This document shows positions 42,344 through 51,055 of a stretch of DNA of 64,000 nucleotides, in pieces (within the stretch, counting starts at the first letter, position 1; the number at the start of each line of letters is the position of its first letter). Source of the stretch: Armatimonadota bacterium. GTDB lineage: Bacteria; Armatimonadota; Fimbriimonadia; Fimbriimonadales; Fimbriimonadaceae. A program made the translations under genes and the position numbers. The notes under the pieces are model-generated. The model was not told where the DNA came from. It ran no database searches and saw only the letters and a list, made by a program, of their open reading frames with translations. The stretch is taken from positions 119,179 through 183,178 of the forward strand of contig JACRPN010000008.1 in the NCBI GenBank assembly GCA_016223145.1. Direction: 5' to 3'.

Positions 42344-43534
42344 TCAGTCATCGTCGCGCCGATGGAAGAAGGCGTGCTCCGGCTGCTTGGTGTGGCAAAC
42401 CGTACACTTGTTGATGGTGCCGGCGTAGCCCTGCTTGGCGATGGCCTGCACGTTGTCGCGCGGGTTCGTCGAAGGCGTGATCGCATGGGGCGATCCGTGG
42501 CAGGAGGCGCAAAGGATCCCGCCGTGGCCCTTCGACTCTTTGAACAGCTTGCCTGGCTCCTCATATTCGTGGCCAGGCACGTTGTGGCAATCGCCACACT
42601 TGGGGTTATCGCGCCAAGGGACTCGGCTCGGGTCGCCCACCATGGCCATGCTGCCGTGGCAGGAATTGCAGTTCATGCCGCGAGCGGAGTGGTTGTCGCG
42701 CAAGCACTGCGTCTGGGGGCCAGGATGGCACGCGTAGCATGCATTGGCAAGCTTCGTCCCGGCCATTCGCGTCGCATGAGAAGCGTGCATGGCACTGGAC
42801 AGCGTCGAGACGCCCTGGGCGCCAGGTGCTCCGAGCGCAGGATCGGCATGGCACTTGGCGCAAAGCACCGGCTGCTGGTTGATCAGGTTGGTTCCGTGCT
42901 TGGCGTCGTGCTTCTTCAGGATGTCGATCTCCGGGTGGAGGGTCGCCCCACCGTGGCAAAGATCGCACCGGATCTCCCACGACACTGGGACTACCGGTTG
43001 CGCCGAGGCCACGACCGAGCCGTTGAACGTCACTTGGATCTTTGCAAGCTGGTAGGGGTCGAGTCTTCCAGTATCGAGCAAGGGCGTGATCGGGATGCCG
43101 GGGGCCCAGAAGTCGCCGTTTCCGGTCTTGGCCATCTTGCCAGAGAGCCCGGTGCCGAAGAGCCCGATGTCGTTGGGAAGGTCGACGCCGAAGAGGGGCA
43201 CGTCGTACTTCCAGAAGTTGGTCTTGGTGCTCGACTTGGTGTTGCCGGGCATGGAGTAGCGGACGGTGACGTCGCTGGTCATGACCTCTGGGCTCTCGCC
43301 GCGCCGGACCACCTGCGCGTGGACGAAGTTGGCGGGCGGCAGAATACAGAGTTTGGAGAAGTCCTGGTTCATGCAGTGCATGCCCAGGTCGTTGAAGCCG
43401 AACACGACAAAGGTCTCGGCGGCGGGAGCATTGGGCGGAATGCCGCCCACGGCCGCCCCCCACACACCCAAGGTTGCGAGGGTCACCAGTGAGGTGATGA
43501 TGAGGCGTCTCTTTCGATGTGGAGCAGAACGCAT
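42344..43534 (-). CDS. exported heptaheme c-type cytochrome
   Basis: GGAGGAC lies upstream of ATG 43534. The 396-residue protein has an N-terminal signal anchor (RRLIITSLVTLATLGVWGAA). A roughly 150-residue non-heme domain follows (VVFGFNDLGMHCMNQDFSK). Seven CxxCH heme sites come next: CDLCH, CAKCH, CYACH, CNSCH, CGDCH, CASCH and CTVCH. One more Cys-His arrangement (QCLRDNH) departs from the motif. It probably carries electrons in the periplasm, for example to oxidised nitrogen or other acceptors. The N-terminal domain with GMHCMN is seen in cytochromes of unknown role. It has its own strong terminator. Confidence 0.85.
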   Translation of the reverse strand: MRSAPHRKRRLIITSLVTLATLGVWGAAVGGIPPNAPAAETFVVFGFNDLGMHCMNQDFSKLCILPPANFVHAQVVRRGESPEVMTSDVTVRYSMPGNTKSSTKTNFWKYDVPLFGVDLPNDIGLFGTGLSGKMAKTGNGDFWAPGIPITPLLDTGRLDPYQLAKIQVTFNGSVVASAQPVVPVSWEIRCDLCHGGATLHPEIDILKKHDAKHGTNLINQQPVLCAKCHADPALGAPGAQGVSTLSSAMHASHATRMAGTKLANACYACHPGPQTQCLRDNHSARGMNCNSCHGSMAMVGDPSRVPWRDNPKCGDCHNVPGHEYEEPGKLFKESKGHGGILCASCHGSPHAITPSTNPRDNVQAIAKQGYAGTINKCTVCHTKQPEHAFFHRRDDD

Positions 43535-43784
43535 GGATTGTCCTCCGATGTGAAAGGGAGGACCAGGATCGCCGCGCTGATACGAAAATGAATCTGGACA
43601 ATTGGATCAAGATTGAAAGACAAGTTTGAGTCGCCCTGTGCAGGTTCAATTCACAGGCTAGCCGAAAGAAACTGATAGCGAGGGGCGGCCCATCGGGCTG
43701 ACCTGTTGGAGCGAAGGACGCAGACCTGGTTAGGAGTACATTGCCTGCTTAGGCTCGTAAGGCCGCTCTACAAGCCACGAATTT
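43535..43784. other. intergenic region, nothing recognised
   Basis: No repeat family, terminator or open frame is evident. It should hold the promoter of the heptaheme cytochrome gene, but no convincing hexamers are seen. Confidence 0.4.
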
Positions 43785-44660
43785 CTACCCTCTGATGCGC
43801 CAACGCGCATCCGACAGACTTCCATCCCACCAATCCGCGTCGATTATGGTGTACCCCTTGGGTACTTCGGCGTCTCCTCGTTCATAGACGTGAATTCGGG
43901 TTATCCGTGGAGGGTTGTCCCGGCTGTCTTGGCGTCCTGTCTTTGGACCAGGATAGTCCTCGGCCCAGAAGCCACTGCTGGAGTCTCGGAAACTCGATTC
44001 TGAACGGATCTTCCACTTCCCCTTTCCCTCGATTGCAGCCCTTATGCGAGGCCCGGCAGATACAATCGGCTCCTTGATGACCCACAGCATTCTGTAGCCC
44101 ACAGCGGCTGAGGCGATCTGGCGATGAAACGAATCCGGTGGACGTGAGGTCTCGGCAAGTGGCGGGTACGTCGCGCGCCTGGGGAGTTTCAGGCCGTTCT
44201 TCGCTGGAGTGGGCCAGTTCCTTGGCATTGGCCCCACGTAGAGCGGTCGCTCATAGATCACGATCGTCGAGTAGGAATCGCGATCTTCAGTTTCCGTTCG
44301 GGAACCCGTTGGTTCTTGCCGGGTCACAAGCCGGCCCGCTGACGTACTCACCGCCATGAACCGGTCAGACAGGACCCGGGTGCCATGAACGACTCTTCCG
44401 TCCGATGACTCGAGTTCGACAACTGCAAACTCTTGTGAGAGCGCCTTATTCACATGAGCGAGGGGCTTCTTGAGGACGAACGTGGAGCGAACGGAGCTAT
44501 AACCCCGATAGGAGTCGCTTCCGCAGTTGGAGACAACAACGGGTAGTTCCTTTGCCACGCTCGGAACCCAGGTGGGCCGATAGCCCAACACTCTGTCTCT
44601 GGGCGGCCAGCCCGTATCCTGACCAGAGACAACCGCCAGCAGGAATAGAATTGCGATCAT
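43785..44660 (-). CDS. hypothetical exported protein
   Basis: The 291-residue product has a short signal peptide (IAILFLLAVVSGQD). An alpha/beta-looking body follows, with aromatic and Pro-rich segments (GYRPTWVPSVAKELPVVVS, then STIVIYERPLYVGPMPRNWP) and a C-terminal WWDGSLSDARWRIRG. No family is recognised. It has ordinary codon use, no dispersed repeats and normal spacing to both neighbours, so it is probably a real gene. The next minus-strand gene upstream encodes an ADP-ribosylglycohydrolase. Confidence 0.6.
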   Translation of the reverse strand: MIAILFLLAVVSGQDTGWPPRDRVLGYRPTWVPSVAKELPVVVSNCGSDSYRGYSSVRSTFVLKKPLAHVNKALSQEFAVVELESSDGRVVHGTRVLSDRFMAVSTSAGRLVTRQEPTGSRTETEDRDSYSTIVIYERPLYVGPMPRNWPTPAKNGLKLPRRATYPPLAETSRPPDSFHRQIASAAVGYRMLWVIKEPIVSAGPRIRAAIEGKGKWKIRSESSFRDSSSGFWAEDYPGPKTGRQDSRDNPPRITRIHVYERGDAEVPKGYTIIDADWWDGSLSDARWRIRG

Positions 44661-44729
44661 GCTGATTACTCCACAAAACCTGACGATTCACCAAACTCCA
44701 AGTTCGAATGAAGAAAGGTGACAAATAGG

Positions 44730-46079
44730 TCATGATTCTCTTCTGGTTAGCTCCATCGTCCTTTCCGCCATTCCCTTAATGCTCACGCGGTGATAGCCCT
44801 GAACCCCCGTTTCCAGGGTGTCGTGCAGGGGCTCGGTCCACTGTTTCGGAAGCTTGGACGCTCCCTGCATCGCGCCTAACACCGAACCCGAGGTCGCGCC
44901 GTTGCAGTCGGTGTCGAAGCAGGTCTCCACGGCCAGGCAGAGGGTCCTGCCGAAGTCGCCTTCGCCCCAGAGCAGGGCAATAGCCACGATCATCGCGTTC
45001 GAGATTGTGTGGCACCAGTCGTGCGAGCGGGTCTCGTCCCACTCGGTGTGGATGCGCCGCTGAGCTTCCGAGGCGTCGATACCCTCTCCATGCCAGGCGA
45101 TGACGCGCCTGAGGGCATCCGCAAGCCGCGATTTCTGCGGAATGCACGCCAGGCCCGCCTCGATGGCTCCTTGGGGCGATTCGGCGGTAAACGCCGCCGC
45201 GATCATCGCGGCCGCCCACATCTCGCCGTAGATGCCGTTCTTCACGTGGCTGATGCTCGCATCGCGCCAGGCGAACTCGGCGGCTTTCCACGGCTCGCCG
45301 GGATTGGCGTAACCCCAGAAGTCCGCCCGAATCTGGGCTCCGATCCACTCACGATAGGGATTGCGAAAGCTCGCCGAAGCAGGCGGCAGCACGCCATTGA
45401 CGAAGTTCTTGTACGCCACGCGTTCGGCGGTGCAAACGTGCAGGATCGGGATGTCGGACATCCAGAACTGCGCCACCTGGTCTGGCGTGAAGTCGCGCCC
45501 ATAGCGCCTCAATATCTCGAACCCGCTGACCGTGTAGTTCAGGTCGTCGTCTTCGGGCATCTCGCGATGGTCGTCGATCCAGAAACGTCGTCCAGCAACA
45601 CCGTGCTTCGTTCTGATCTCCTCGGATGGCCCTTTCGAGATGTAACCGCGGAGCGGCCACTGGCCCGTGTCCTTCAAAAAGCCCTCCATCGTCGGTCTAC
45701 GCCAACCTTCGGTGACCTTGCCGAGCATGCACCCACAGCACCGCCCGAGCCAGGTGCCGTGGAGCCGGTCGAGGTCGAGGCCTGAGGTCCGAGGTCCGAG
45801 GTCCGAGGTCGGGACTGGCATTGCGCACTCGTCTCGGATGTTCTGCAGGTCGTTGGGCTCCACAAACGGGTAGCCCTCCCGTATCGGCTCAGTCTGAATC
45901 GCATCCAAAAGTGCTTCGGCACGGCGTTGGTCGGGTTCTTCCTGGCTCAAGAGGGAGTCAAACTCGGCCACAAAGGGTGAGAGATCAATCCCTTCCTGCT
46001 CCGCCTGCAGGCGTTCGGTCAGGAGGTCGTCGCGAGAAAGGTACAGCCACGTGCGGTCCACTTTGCCATCATGGCCCAC
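44730..46079 (-). CDS. ADP-ribosylglycohydrolase family protein with N-terminal extension
   Basis: Residues about 100-449 match the ADP-ribosylglycohydrolase fold: LDRLHGTWLGRCCGCMLGKV at its start, a DDDLNYTVSGFEIL metal motif and the second metal site CFDTDCNGATSGSVLGAMQG. Such enzymes remove ADP-ribose from proteins, DNA or small molecules using two magnesium ions. Residues 1-90 form an extra helical region (YLSRDDLLTERLQAEQEGID) joined by a linker. Bases 45783-45815, coding for residues about 89-99, are three GGTCCGA heptamers matching intergenic text at 50.4 kb. Arg-modified proteins are the commonest target of this family; the actual target here is unknown. Confidence 0.85.
   Translation of the reverse strand: MGHDGKVDRTWLYLSRDDLLTERLQAEQEGIDLSPFVAEFDSLLSQEEPDQRRAEALLDAIQTEPIREGYPFVEPNDLQNIRDECAMPVPTSDLGPRTSGLDLDRLHGTWLGRCCGCMLGKVTEGWRRPTMEGFLKDTGQWPLRGYISKGPSEEIRTKHGVAGRRFWIDDHREMPEDDDLNYTVSGFEILRRYGRDFTPDQVAQFWMSDIPILHVCTAERVAYKNFVNGVLPPASASFRNPYREWIGAQIRADFWGYANPGEPWKAAEFAWRDASISHVKNGIYGEMWAAAMIAAAFTAESPQGAIEAGLACIPQKSRLADALRRVIAWHGEGIDASEAQRRIHTEWDETRSHDWCHTISNAMIVAIALLWGEGDFGRTLCLAVETCFDTDCNGATSGSVLGAMQGASKLPKQWTEPLHDTLETGVQGYHRVSIKGMAERTMELTRRES
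45783..45815 (-). repeat. GGTCCGA heptamer tract inside the ADP-ribosylglycohydrolase gene
   Basis: GAGGTCC units repeat three times in a row with a 7-base period. In the gene's frame they encode a PTSDLGPRTSGL segment linking the N-terminal extension to the catalytic domain. The same unit makes up noncoding DNA at 50391-50515. Confidence 0.85.
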
Positions 46080-46272
46080 CGCCGTCGGCTTTGGCTGTTA
46101 GGGCTTTGGCTTGGGATCCGCCATTCGCATCGCGCATCGCATGTCGCCACAACCGTACTCCTCACCCGGTCCCGTAAGGCGCGGGATCTTCGGTTCGCTG
46201 CGCTCCCCGATGGAACCGGGGCAAGCACCGACCTCTCCCGGGGGGGGGCGAGGTGGCTCCGCTGCTTTGCCG
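46080..46272. repeat. short gap with heptad-like and family E-like text
   Basis: GCCATTC/GCATCGC/GCATCGC units (46120-46142) and a stretch resembling an inverted family E element (TTCGGTTCGCTGCGCTCCCC, then GACCTCTCCCGGGGGGGGG) fill the gap. Confidence 0.5.
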
Positions 46273-47238
46273 TCAGGGCTTGGCGACCCAGCCGTACTCC
46301 ACCAGCTGCCGGTCAAAGGTGCCGTCGTCATAGAGGTCGAGGAGCGCATAGGCCGGCTTGAATTCCTGGTTCGGCCCGGTCCACCATCCCCCGCTCACCG
46401 CGCCATTGCAGGCGTAAGTCACTCCCAGATACTCCAGACGGTCGCCGAGGTGGATGTGCCCGCTCACACAGAGCTTGACGTTGGGGTGCTTGGCGAAGAG
46501 GTCTTTGAGCGGCTTCGCGTCGGCATGCATCGAGGAAATGGAAACGGAGTGGGCGCCGTCTTTGACCACATTGCTGCCAAGGAGTGTGCACACCGCTGCA
46601 ATAGGGATGTGTGAGACGACCAGAACGGGACGAGACAAGGGGATAGTCGCCAGGTCGGCCTTCAGCCAGTCGAACTGCTCCGGGTCCAGTCCCGCCACAT
46701 AGCCGTTGCCCTCTTTGGGCTGGATGCTGTCGAGGATGACGAAGTGCCACGGCCCCTTGTCGAAGCTGTGATAGGACCGCTCGTATTCCAGGACGTCGAG
46801 GGTGTAACGCTTGCCAAAGAGCGGGTCGGTTTTGAATCGCTCGCGAGCGCCCCAGCCAAAGACGTCATGGTTGCCAAAGCAGTAGTGGCTTTCGACGTGG
46901 CTGTTGGCCTTGTGCACGCTCTTGAACAGGTCCCACTGAAGTTTCACCCGGTCACGGTCGGCGGTGAGCGCGTCCATGATGTTGTCGCCGCCATAGACCA
47001 CGAGGTCCGGCTTCTGCTCCATCGCGTGCTTCAAGCACATTTCCATGCCCTCTGCGGCATGAAGCTCAGGTTGGAGGTGGATGTCGGTGAGGTGCGCCAC
47101 CCGCAAGGATCGTTTGCGTTGGGGCGAACGGCCGAACTGGGCCAGGGAATTCGCTGGAGTCAGGGCGCAAAGTGCGCCCGCGCCCGCAACTTTCAAGAAG
47201 GAGCGTCTGCTCGAAGGGGATTGTCGGCCGTCTTTCAC
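46273..47238 (-). CDS. Tat-exported calcineurin-like metallophosphoesterase
   Basis: The 321-residue protein begins with a twin-arginine signal (SSRRSFLKVAGAGALCALTP), so it is exported folded, probably with its metals. All metallophosphoesterase motifs are present in order: AHLTDIHLQ (D-x-H), VYGGDNI (GDN), FGNHDVFGW (GNHD), SHIPIAA and SGHIHLGD (GHxH). Such enzymes hydrolyse phosphomonoesters or diesters with two metal ions. The substrate is unknown. Its start lies next to the protein-free region at 47.2-48.4 kb. Confidence 0.92.
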   Translation of the reverse strand: MKDGRQSPSSRRSFLKVAGAGALCALTPANSLAQFGRSPQRKRSLRVAHLTDIHLQPELHAAEGMEMCLKHAMEQKPDLVVYGGDNIMDALTADRDRVKLQWDLFKSVHKANSHVESHYCFGNHDVFGWGARERFKTDPLFGKRYTLDVLEYERSYHSFDKGPWHFVILDSIQPKEGNGYVAGLDPEQFDWLKADLATIPLSRPVLVVSHIPIAAVCTLLGSNVVKDGAHSVSISSMHADAKPLKDLFAKHPNVKLCVSGHIHLGDRLEYLGVTYACNGAVSGGWWTGPNQEFKPAYALLDLYDDGTFDRQLVEYGWVAKP

Positions 47239-47439
47239 GGCATCGAATTCGACCGTGCTCCCTCCTTTCCCTTTTCAGGGAAGAAGGAGAACAGTCGTTG
47301 GAACAGCCCTAGACTTTGGCTGCGCCTCGGCCACTCTTTGACGGCATTATCGTTTCGCCGTTTTGTCCGCCTGGCCCGTTGTGAGCCGTAACCAGGCAAG
47401 CGCCTCAGCCGCCGACTTTTTTCAGAGGTTCGGCTCCCT

Positions 47440-48240
47440 CTATCGCACAAAACTGTTATGCCGCTTCCGACGGCCGAGGGCAGCTAACCCCCGCTGAATC
47501 CCGGCTACGGGAAACACCGCGCTTTCACGACTCTACGTCAGGGACCTTGCGAGATCCCTCACGCTCCTCCCTGGCCGAAGCCGGAGGAAAAAGGCTGCTT
47601 TCATCTTGTGCGGGCCGCTCTTTCGCTTTGCAGGCGAATCCGGACTCGAACCGGAGACCTATCGCTTATTAGGCGACTGCTCTATCCACTGAGCTATTCA
47701 CATGTTGCTCGAACGACGCGCGCGGCCTGGCGTTCCGTACCTTGTTAGGCACAAAATGCGCCGCGCCATTCTGCCCTTCCCCGTACCGCGGGTACCGGAC
47801 GATCGTCCCGGACGGCGTGCCCCGATGTCATCGGAACCCGAAACCCGAGCGACTGGAATGAAGCTCTACCGGCGGAACGGTCGAACAAACATCCCTACTC
47901 TTCGGCTCTCACCCCTGAGCCCTTCGCGGGAGCCTTGCGAGGAGCGATCCTCGCGCGGACCTCTGCACTTGCCGTCGGTCCTAAGCTCCGGCCTTCAGGA
48001 TCAACCCCCGACTTGCGGTTCGGAGGTCTGAGGAGCCTCAGCTTGCATAGCGGTCCCCACCTTGCGATGAGGCGGCCGGGATGAGCGCCCGACCCTTTCA
48101 CGACGTTACCGCCGCTTACCCTTAGCCTGGGCCATGCCCCAGGGCGCTTCCGACGAGAGGTCCGAAGACCACCCATCCGAAGCGGCAAGAATGTTTGACG
48201 AGGCTTGTGCGATTTTGTTCACGACGAATTTCAAGAATGT
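47440..48240 (-). ncRNA. candidate large structured RNA (novel class), minus strand
   Basis: The 1.1 kb between two divergent genes contains no credible protein but is packed with compact hairpins that read best on the minus strand. Two have the stable C(UUCG)G loop: 48159-48170 (GGTC-TTCG-GACC) and 47566-47587 (CCTCCGGC-TTCG-GCC...GGAGG). A 28-base hairpin at 47536-47563 has ten Watson-Crick or wobble pairs and a UCGCAA loop. Others lie at 48126-48143, 48028-48041, 47939-47952, 47904-47921 and 47783-47834. TCGCAAGG occurs three times and GTCGTGAAAG twice on this strand. A complete tRNA cloverleaf is embedded at 47631-47703. The ends are not defined. It is not rRNA, RNase P RNA or tmRNA by motif. 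The layout recalls GOLLD or ROOL giant RNAs, which also associate with tRNAs. Confidence 0.45.
47631..47703 (-). tRNA. tRNA-like cloverleaf, anticodon AAU (Ile?), atypical
   Basis: On the minus strand all four arms form: acceptor ATGTGAA/TTCGCCT (one U-C mismatch at pair 2-71), D arm GCTC-AGTGGATA-GAGC, anticodon arm GTCGC-CTAATAA-GCGAT, variable loop AGGTC, T arm TCCGG-TTCGAGT-CCGGA. The anticodon reads AAU, where bacteria normally use GAU for isoleucine. CCA is not encoded and the discriminator is G. The structure is complete, but the odd anticodon, the acceptor mismatch and its place within a hairpin-rich region suggest a tRNA-like domain or degenerate tRNA rather than a standard decoding tRNA. 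Confidence 0.65.
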
Positions 48241-48374
48241 GGTGTTCTGCCTGGCAAGTCGCCGCACCCAAGCCTAACTCGCAGGTGAGGGCTCCCGATT
48301 TGGCCAGGATCGCGGGGCAAAAGGTGCGCGACTTTTCAGCAGGAATACCGGGGCTCCTGCAGAATCCGTAGCGC

Positions 48375-50384
48375 ATGAATCGAACAGTCAAATTCCTTGG
48401 CGGGTGCCTCCTCATCCTGTCGCTTGCGAATGCCGGATTTTCCCAATCGAAGCTGCTGACGCGCGACACGTTCTTCGAGATGGAATCGGTCGGCAGCCCG
48501 CAGATCTCCCCCGACGGCACCAGCGTCCTGTTTACGCGAACCGGCATTGACAAAGTCAAGGACTCCTCGGCGAGCAACCTCTGGATCACCGATGCCAAAG
48601 GCGAGCGAACCCGGCAGCTGACGGAGGGCGGCTGGCGGGACAGCGGCCCTGTCTGGTCGCCCGATGGCAAGCGCATCGCGTTCCTCTCGGATCGGGACGG
48701 CACGACCCAGCTTTATGTAATGTGGCTGGACACGCGCGAGATCGCCAAGCTCACCAACAGCGAACGCACGCCGGGCGGCGTGGTCTGGTCGCCAGACGGC
48801 AGGCAACTCGCCTACACCCAGTTTGAGCCCGACCGCGATCCGATCCTGGCGATCAAGCTGCCCGAGCGGCCCGCCGGGGCCACATGGGCGAAACCTCCGA
48901 CGCTGGTGAATCGGCTCTCCTGGGGGCAAGATGGCGTTGGGCCAACTCAACCGGGAACGAGCCAGATCTATGTGCTCGACGCCATTCTTGGCGGCACGCC
49001 ACGCAAGGTAACGAGCGGGGCTTTCTCCTTCGGTTCGCCAAGTTGGTCCAAGGACGGCAAGACCCTGTTCGCCTCGGCCACCAAGGTGCCGGACGATGAC
49101 TGGACTAAGGGAGCGGGCGAGATCTATGCCATCGAGGCACAGACCGGGGCGATGTCCGCGCTCACCGATCGCAAGGGCCCCGACAGCGGTCCCACGGTCT
49201 CCCGGGACGGCAAATGGATCGCCTACACGGGATTCGATCACAAGGACTTCACGAGCCACCTTTCGAGCCTTTACTTGATGGACACGAAAGGCGCCGGGAA
49301 GAAGGTGCTCGCCACAGGCCTGCCCAACTCACCGTCAGGGGCGACGTGGGCGCCCGACAGTTCGGGCGTTTACTTCCTGATGGGCAAAGAGGGCAGCACC
49401 AACCTCTGGTTCGTCTCGCTCGAGGGCAAGATCTCGGAGATCACCAAGGGTGTCCAGCAGCTCGGAGGTTTTTCGCTCTCCGACAATGGAACCGTCGCGA
49501 CGGTCCGTTCGACCTTCACGAATCCCGGAGTCTTGAGCGTGTTCAGCCTTCGGCGTGCGAGCGATATGCTGGAGTTGGTCGACGTCAACAAGGACGTGCT
49601 GTCGGGGGTCAGTCTCTCTACGGCGGAGGAGCTTTGGGCGACCTCGAAAGACGGCCTGAAAGTTCAAGGCTGGCTCGTCAAGCCCGCCAATTATCAGGAA
49701 GGGAAGAAGTTCCCGCTGGTGCTCTGGATTCACGGGGGGCCTTGGTCGATGTACGGCATCGGCTGGAGTTGGCCGTTCCAGAACTGGGCCGCAGAGGGCT
49801 ACGGCGTCCTCTTTACGAACCCACGCGGCAGCACGGGCTACGGCCAGGACTTCGTGAACGGCATCCAATACAGCTATCCGGGCAAGGACTATGACGACCT
49901 GATGGCCTGTGTGGACGCGGCCGTGGCGAAGGGATGGGTCGACCCAAAGAACCTCTTCGTCTGCGGGGGGAGCGGGGGCGGGTGCCTCACCGCCTGGATT
50001 GTAGGGCACACCGACCGGTTCGCCGGGGCGTGCGCGATGCGCCCGGTGATTGACTGGATCTCCTTCAACGGGACCACCGACGGAGGACGGTTCTGGTACG
50101 ACCAGTTCGAGAAGCTGCCCTGGGAGGACCCCACGGACCATCTGAAGCGCTCGCCGCTCACGTACGTCAGCAACGTGGTGACGCCGACGATGGTGATGAC
50201 CGGCGAGGCCGACCTGAGGACGCCGATCTCGCAGAGCGAGGAGTTCTATCGGGCAATGAAACTCTTGAAGAAGGACACGCTGCTGGTGCGGATGCCTGAT
50301 GAGTTCCACGGCTGGCGCCGGCCGAGCCATCAATTGATGCAGCAGCTTTATCTGATGGCGTGGTTCGAGAAGCACAAGAGGTGA
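48375..50384 (+). CDS. secreted S9 family peptidase (acylaminoacyl/dipeptidyl peptidase type)
   Basis: The 669-residue protein has a signal peptide (VKFLGGCLLILSLANAGFS). A beta-propeller spans about 40-410 with repeated WSPDGK-type blades (GPVWSPDGKRIAFLSDRDGT, then GGVVWSPDGRQLAYTQ). The C-terminal alpha/beta-hydrolase domain has the nucleophile Ser in VCGGSGGGCLTAWIVGHTDR (usual GGSYGG), the acid Asp in TGEADLRTPI and His in PDEFHGWRRP. Such enzymes cleave short peptides admitted by the propeller. It acts in the periplasm or outside. It is monocistronic; a repeat-rich gap follows. Confidence 0.9.
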   Translation: MNRTVKFLGGCLLILSLANAGFSQSKLLTRDTFFEMESVGSPQISPDGTSVLFTRTGIDKVKDSSASNLWITDAKGERTRQLTEGGWRDSGPVWSPDGKRIAFLSDRDGTTQLYVMWLDTREIAKLTNSERTPGGVVWSPDGRQLAYTQFEPDRDPILAIKLPERPAGATWAKPPTLVNRLSWGQDGVGPTQPGTSQIYVLDAILGGTPRKVTSGAFSFGSPSWSKDGKTLFASATKVPDDDWTKGAGEIYAIEAQTGAMSALTDRKGPDSGPTVSRDGKWIAYTGFDHKDFTSHLSSLYLMDTKGAGKKVLATGLPNSPSGATWAPDSSGVYFLMGKEGSTNLWFVSLEGKISEITKGVQQLGGFSLSDNGTVATVRSTFTNPGVLSVFSLRRASDMLELVDVNKDVLSGVSLSTAEELWATSKDGLKVQGWLVKPANYQEGKKFPLVLWIHGGPWSMYGIGWSWPFQNWAAEGYGVLFTNPRGSTGYGQDFVNGIQYSYPGKDYDDLMACVDAAVAKGWVDPKNLFVCGGSGGGCLTAWIVGHTDRFAGACAMRPVIDWISFNGTTDGGRFWYDQFEKLPWEDPTDHLKRSPLTYVSNVVTPTMVMTGEADLRTPISQSEEFYRAMKLLKKDTLLVRMPDEFHGWRRPSHQLMQQLYLMAWFEKHKR

Positions 50385-51055
50385 GGGGAAGAAGGTCCGG
50401 GGTCCGAGGTCTGAGGCCCGGGGGGCTAACGGACTCATTCCGTATCGCGCATCGCGTGTCGCTCCTGAAGGTCTGAGGTCTGAGGTCCGGGGTCCGGGGT
50501 GCGGGGCCTGAGGCCTGAGCCAGAGAACCACCTCGCCCCTTGGGGAGAGGCGGTGATCGAAGTGAACCGGGTGAGGGGGCATTTAAACCCAACTTCTTCG
50601 TTTCGGAACCTCCACCCCTAACCTCCTCCCCCTATCGCTTCGCGACAGGGTGAGAGGGCGTTTCTCACCTCGCCCCTTGGGGAGAGGCGGTGAACGAAGT
50701 GAACCGGGTGAGGGGGGTGCTCAACGAGTCTGAGACGCTGGTTCGCCGGCACGGAACCGGCGGCTACGGTCCAACGTCTGCGCCCTCTGCGGACCTCGGC
50801 GTCTCTGTGTGAAAGCACTTGGACGAAGGCTCGCCGGCACGGAACTGCGACCTGCCGAGGCAGGCGACACGGCCACCAACCAGACACCTGCGTCCACTGC
50901 GCTACCCTGCGTCCATTGCGAGAATGCTCCAAGCTCGCCGGCACGGAACCGGCGGCTACCGAATAGCCCTGCGCGCCCTGTGGACCTCCGCGTCCTCCGC
51001 GTGAAAGCCCCAATGAAGCCGCGCCCGGCATAATGAGAGCGTCACCGAGGACGCC
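50385..51055. repeat. repeat-dense noncoding region (heptads, families B, E, F)
   Basis: No gene is supported in these 670 bases. In order: GGTCCGA/GGTCTGA heptamers (50391-50515), family E elements with CTTGGGGAGAGGCGGTGA and GAACCGGGTGAGGGGG (50525-50579 and 50660-50716), family B palindromes at 50744-50767, 50832-50855 (degenerate) and 50936-50959. These alternate with CTGCGTCC/TGCGCC/GTGTGAAAGC text (family F). The units are shared with 25000-25295 and 61000-61050. Confidence 0.85.

Noticed and set aside
42362-43492. 376-codon plus-strand frame opposite the cytochrome c gene
   Set aside because: It is a shadow of codon bias; the opposite frame has seven heme motifs and a proper start and terminator.
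47239-47450. Possible tmRNA tag frame (NDNAVKEW-like) near 47.35 kb
   Set aside because: It lacks an LAA/VAA-type ending and the conserved tmRNA ends are not found.
47440-48240. rRNA fragment or RNase P RNA
   Set aside because: GGTAAGCGGCGG and GTAACGTCGTG looked rRNA-like, but no extended rRNA or RNase P conserved blocks follow.
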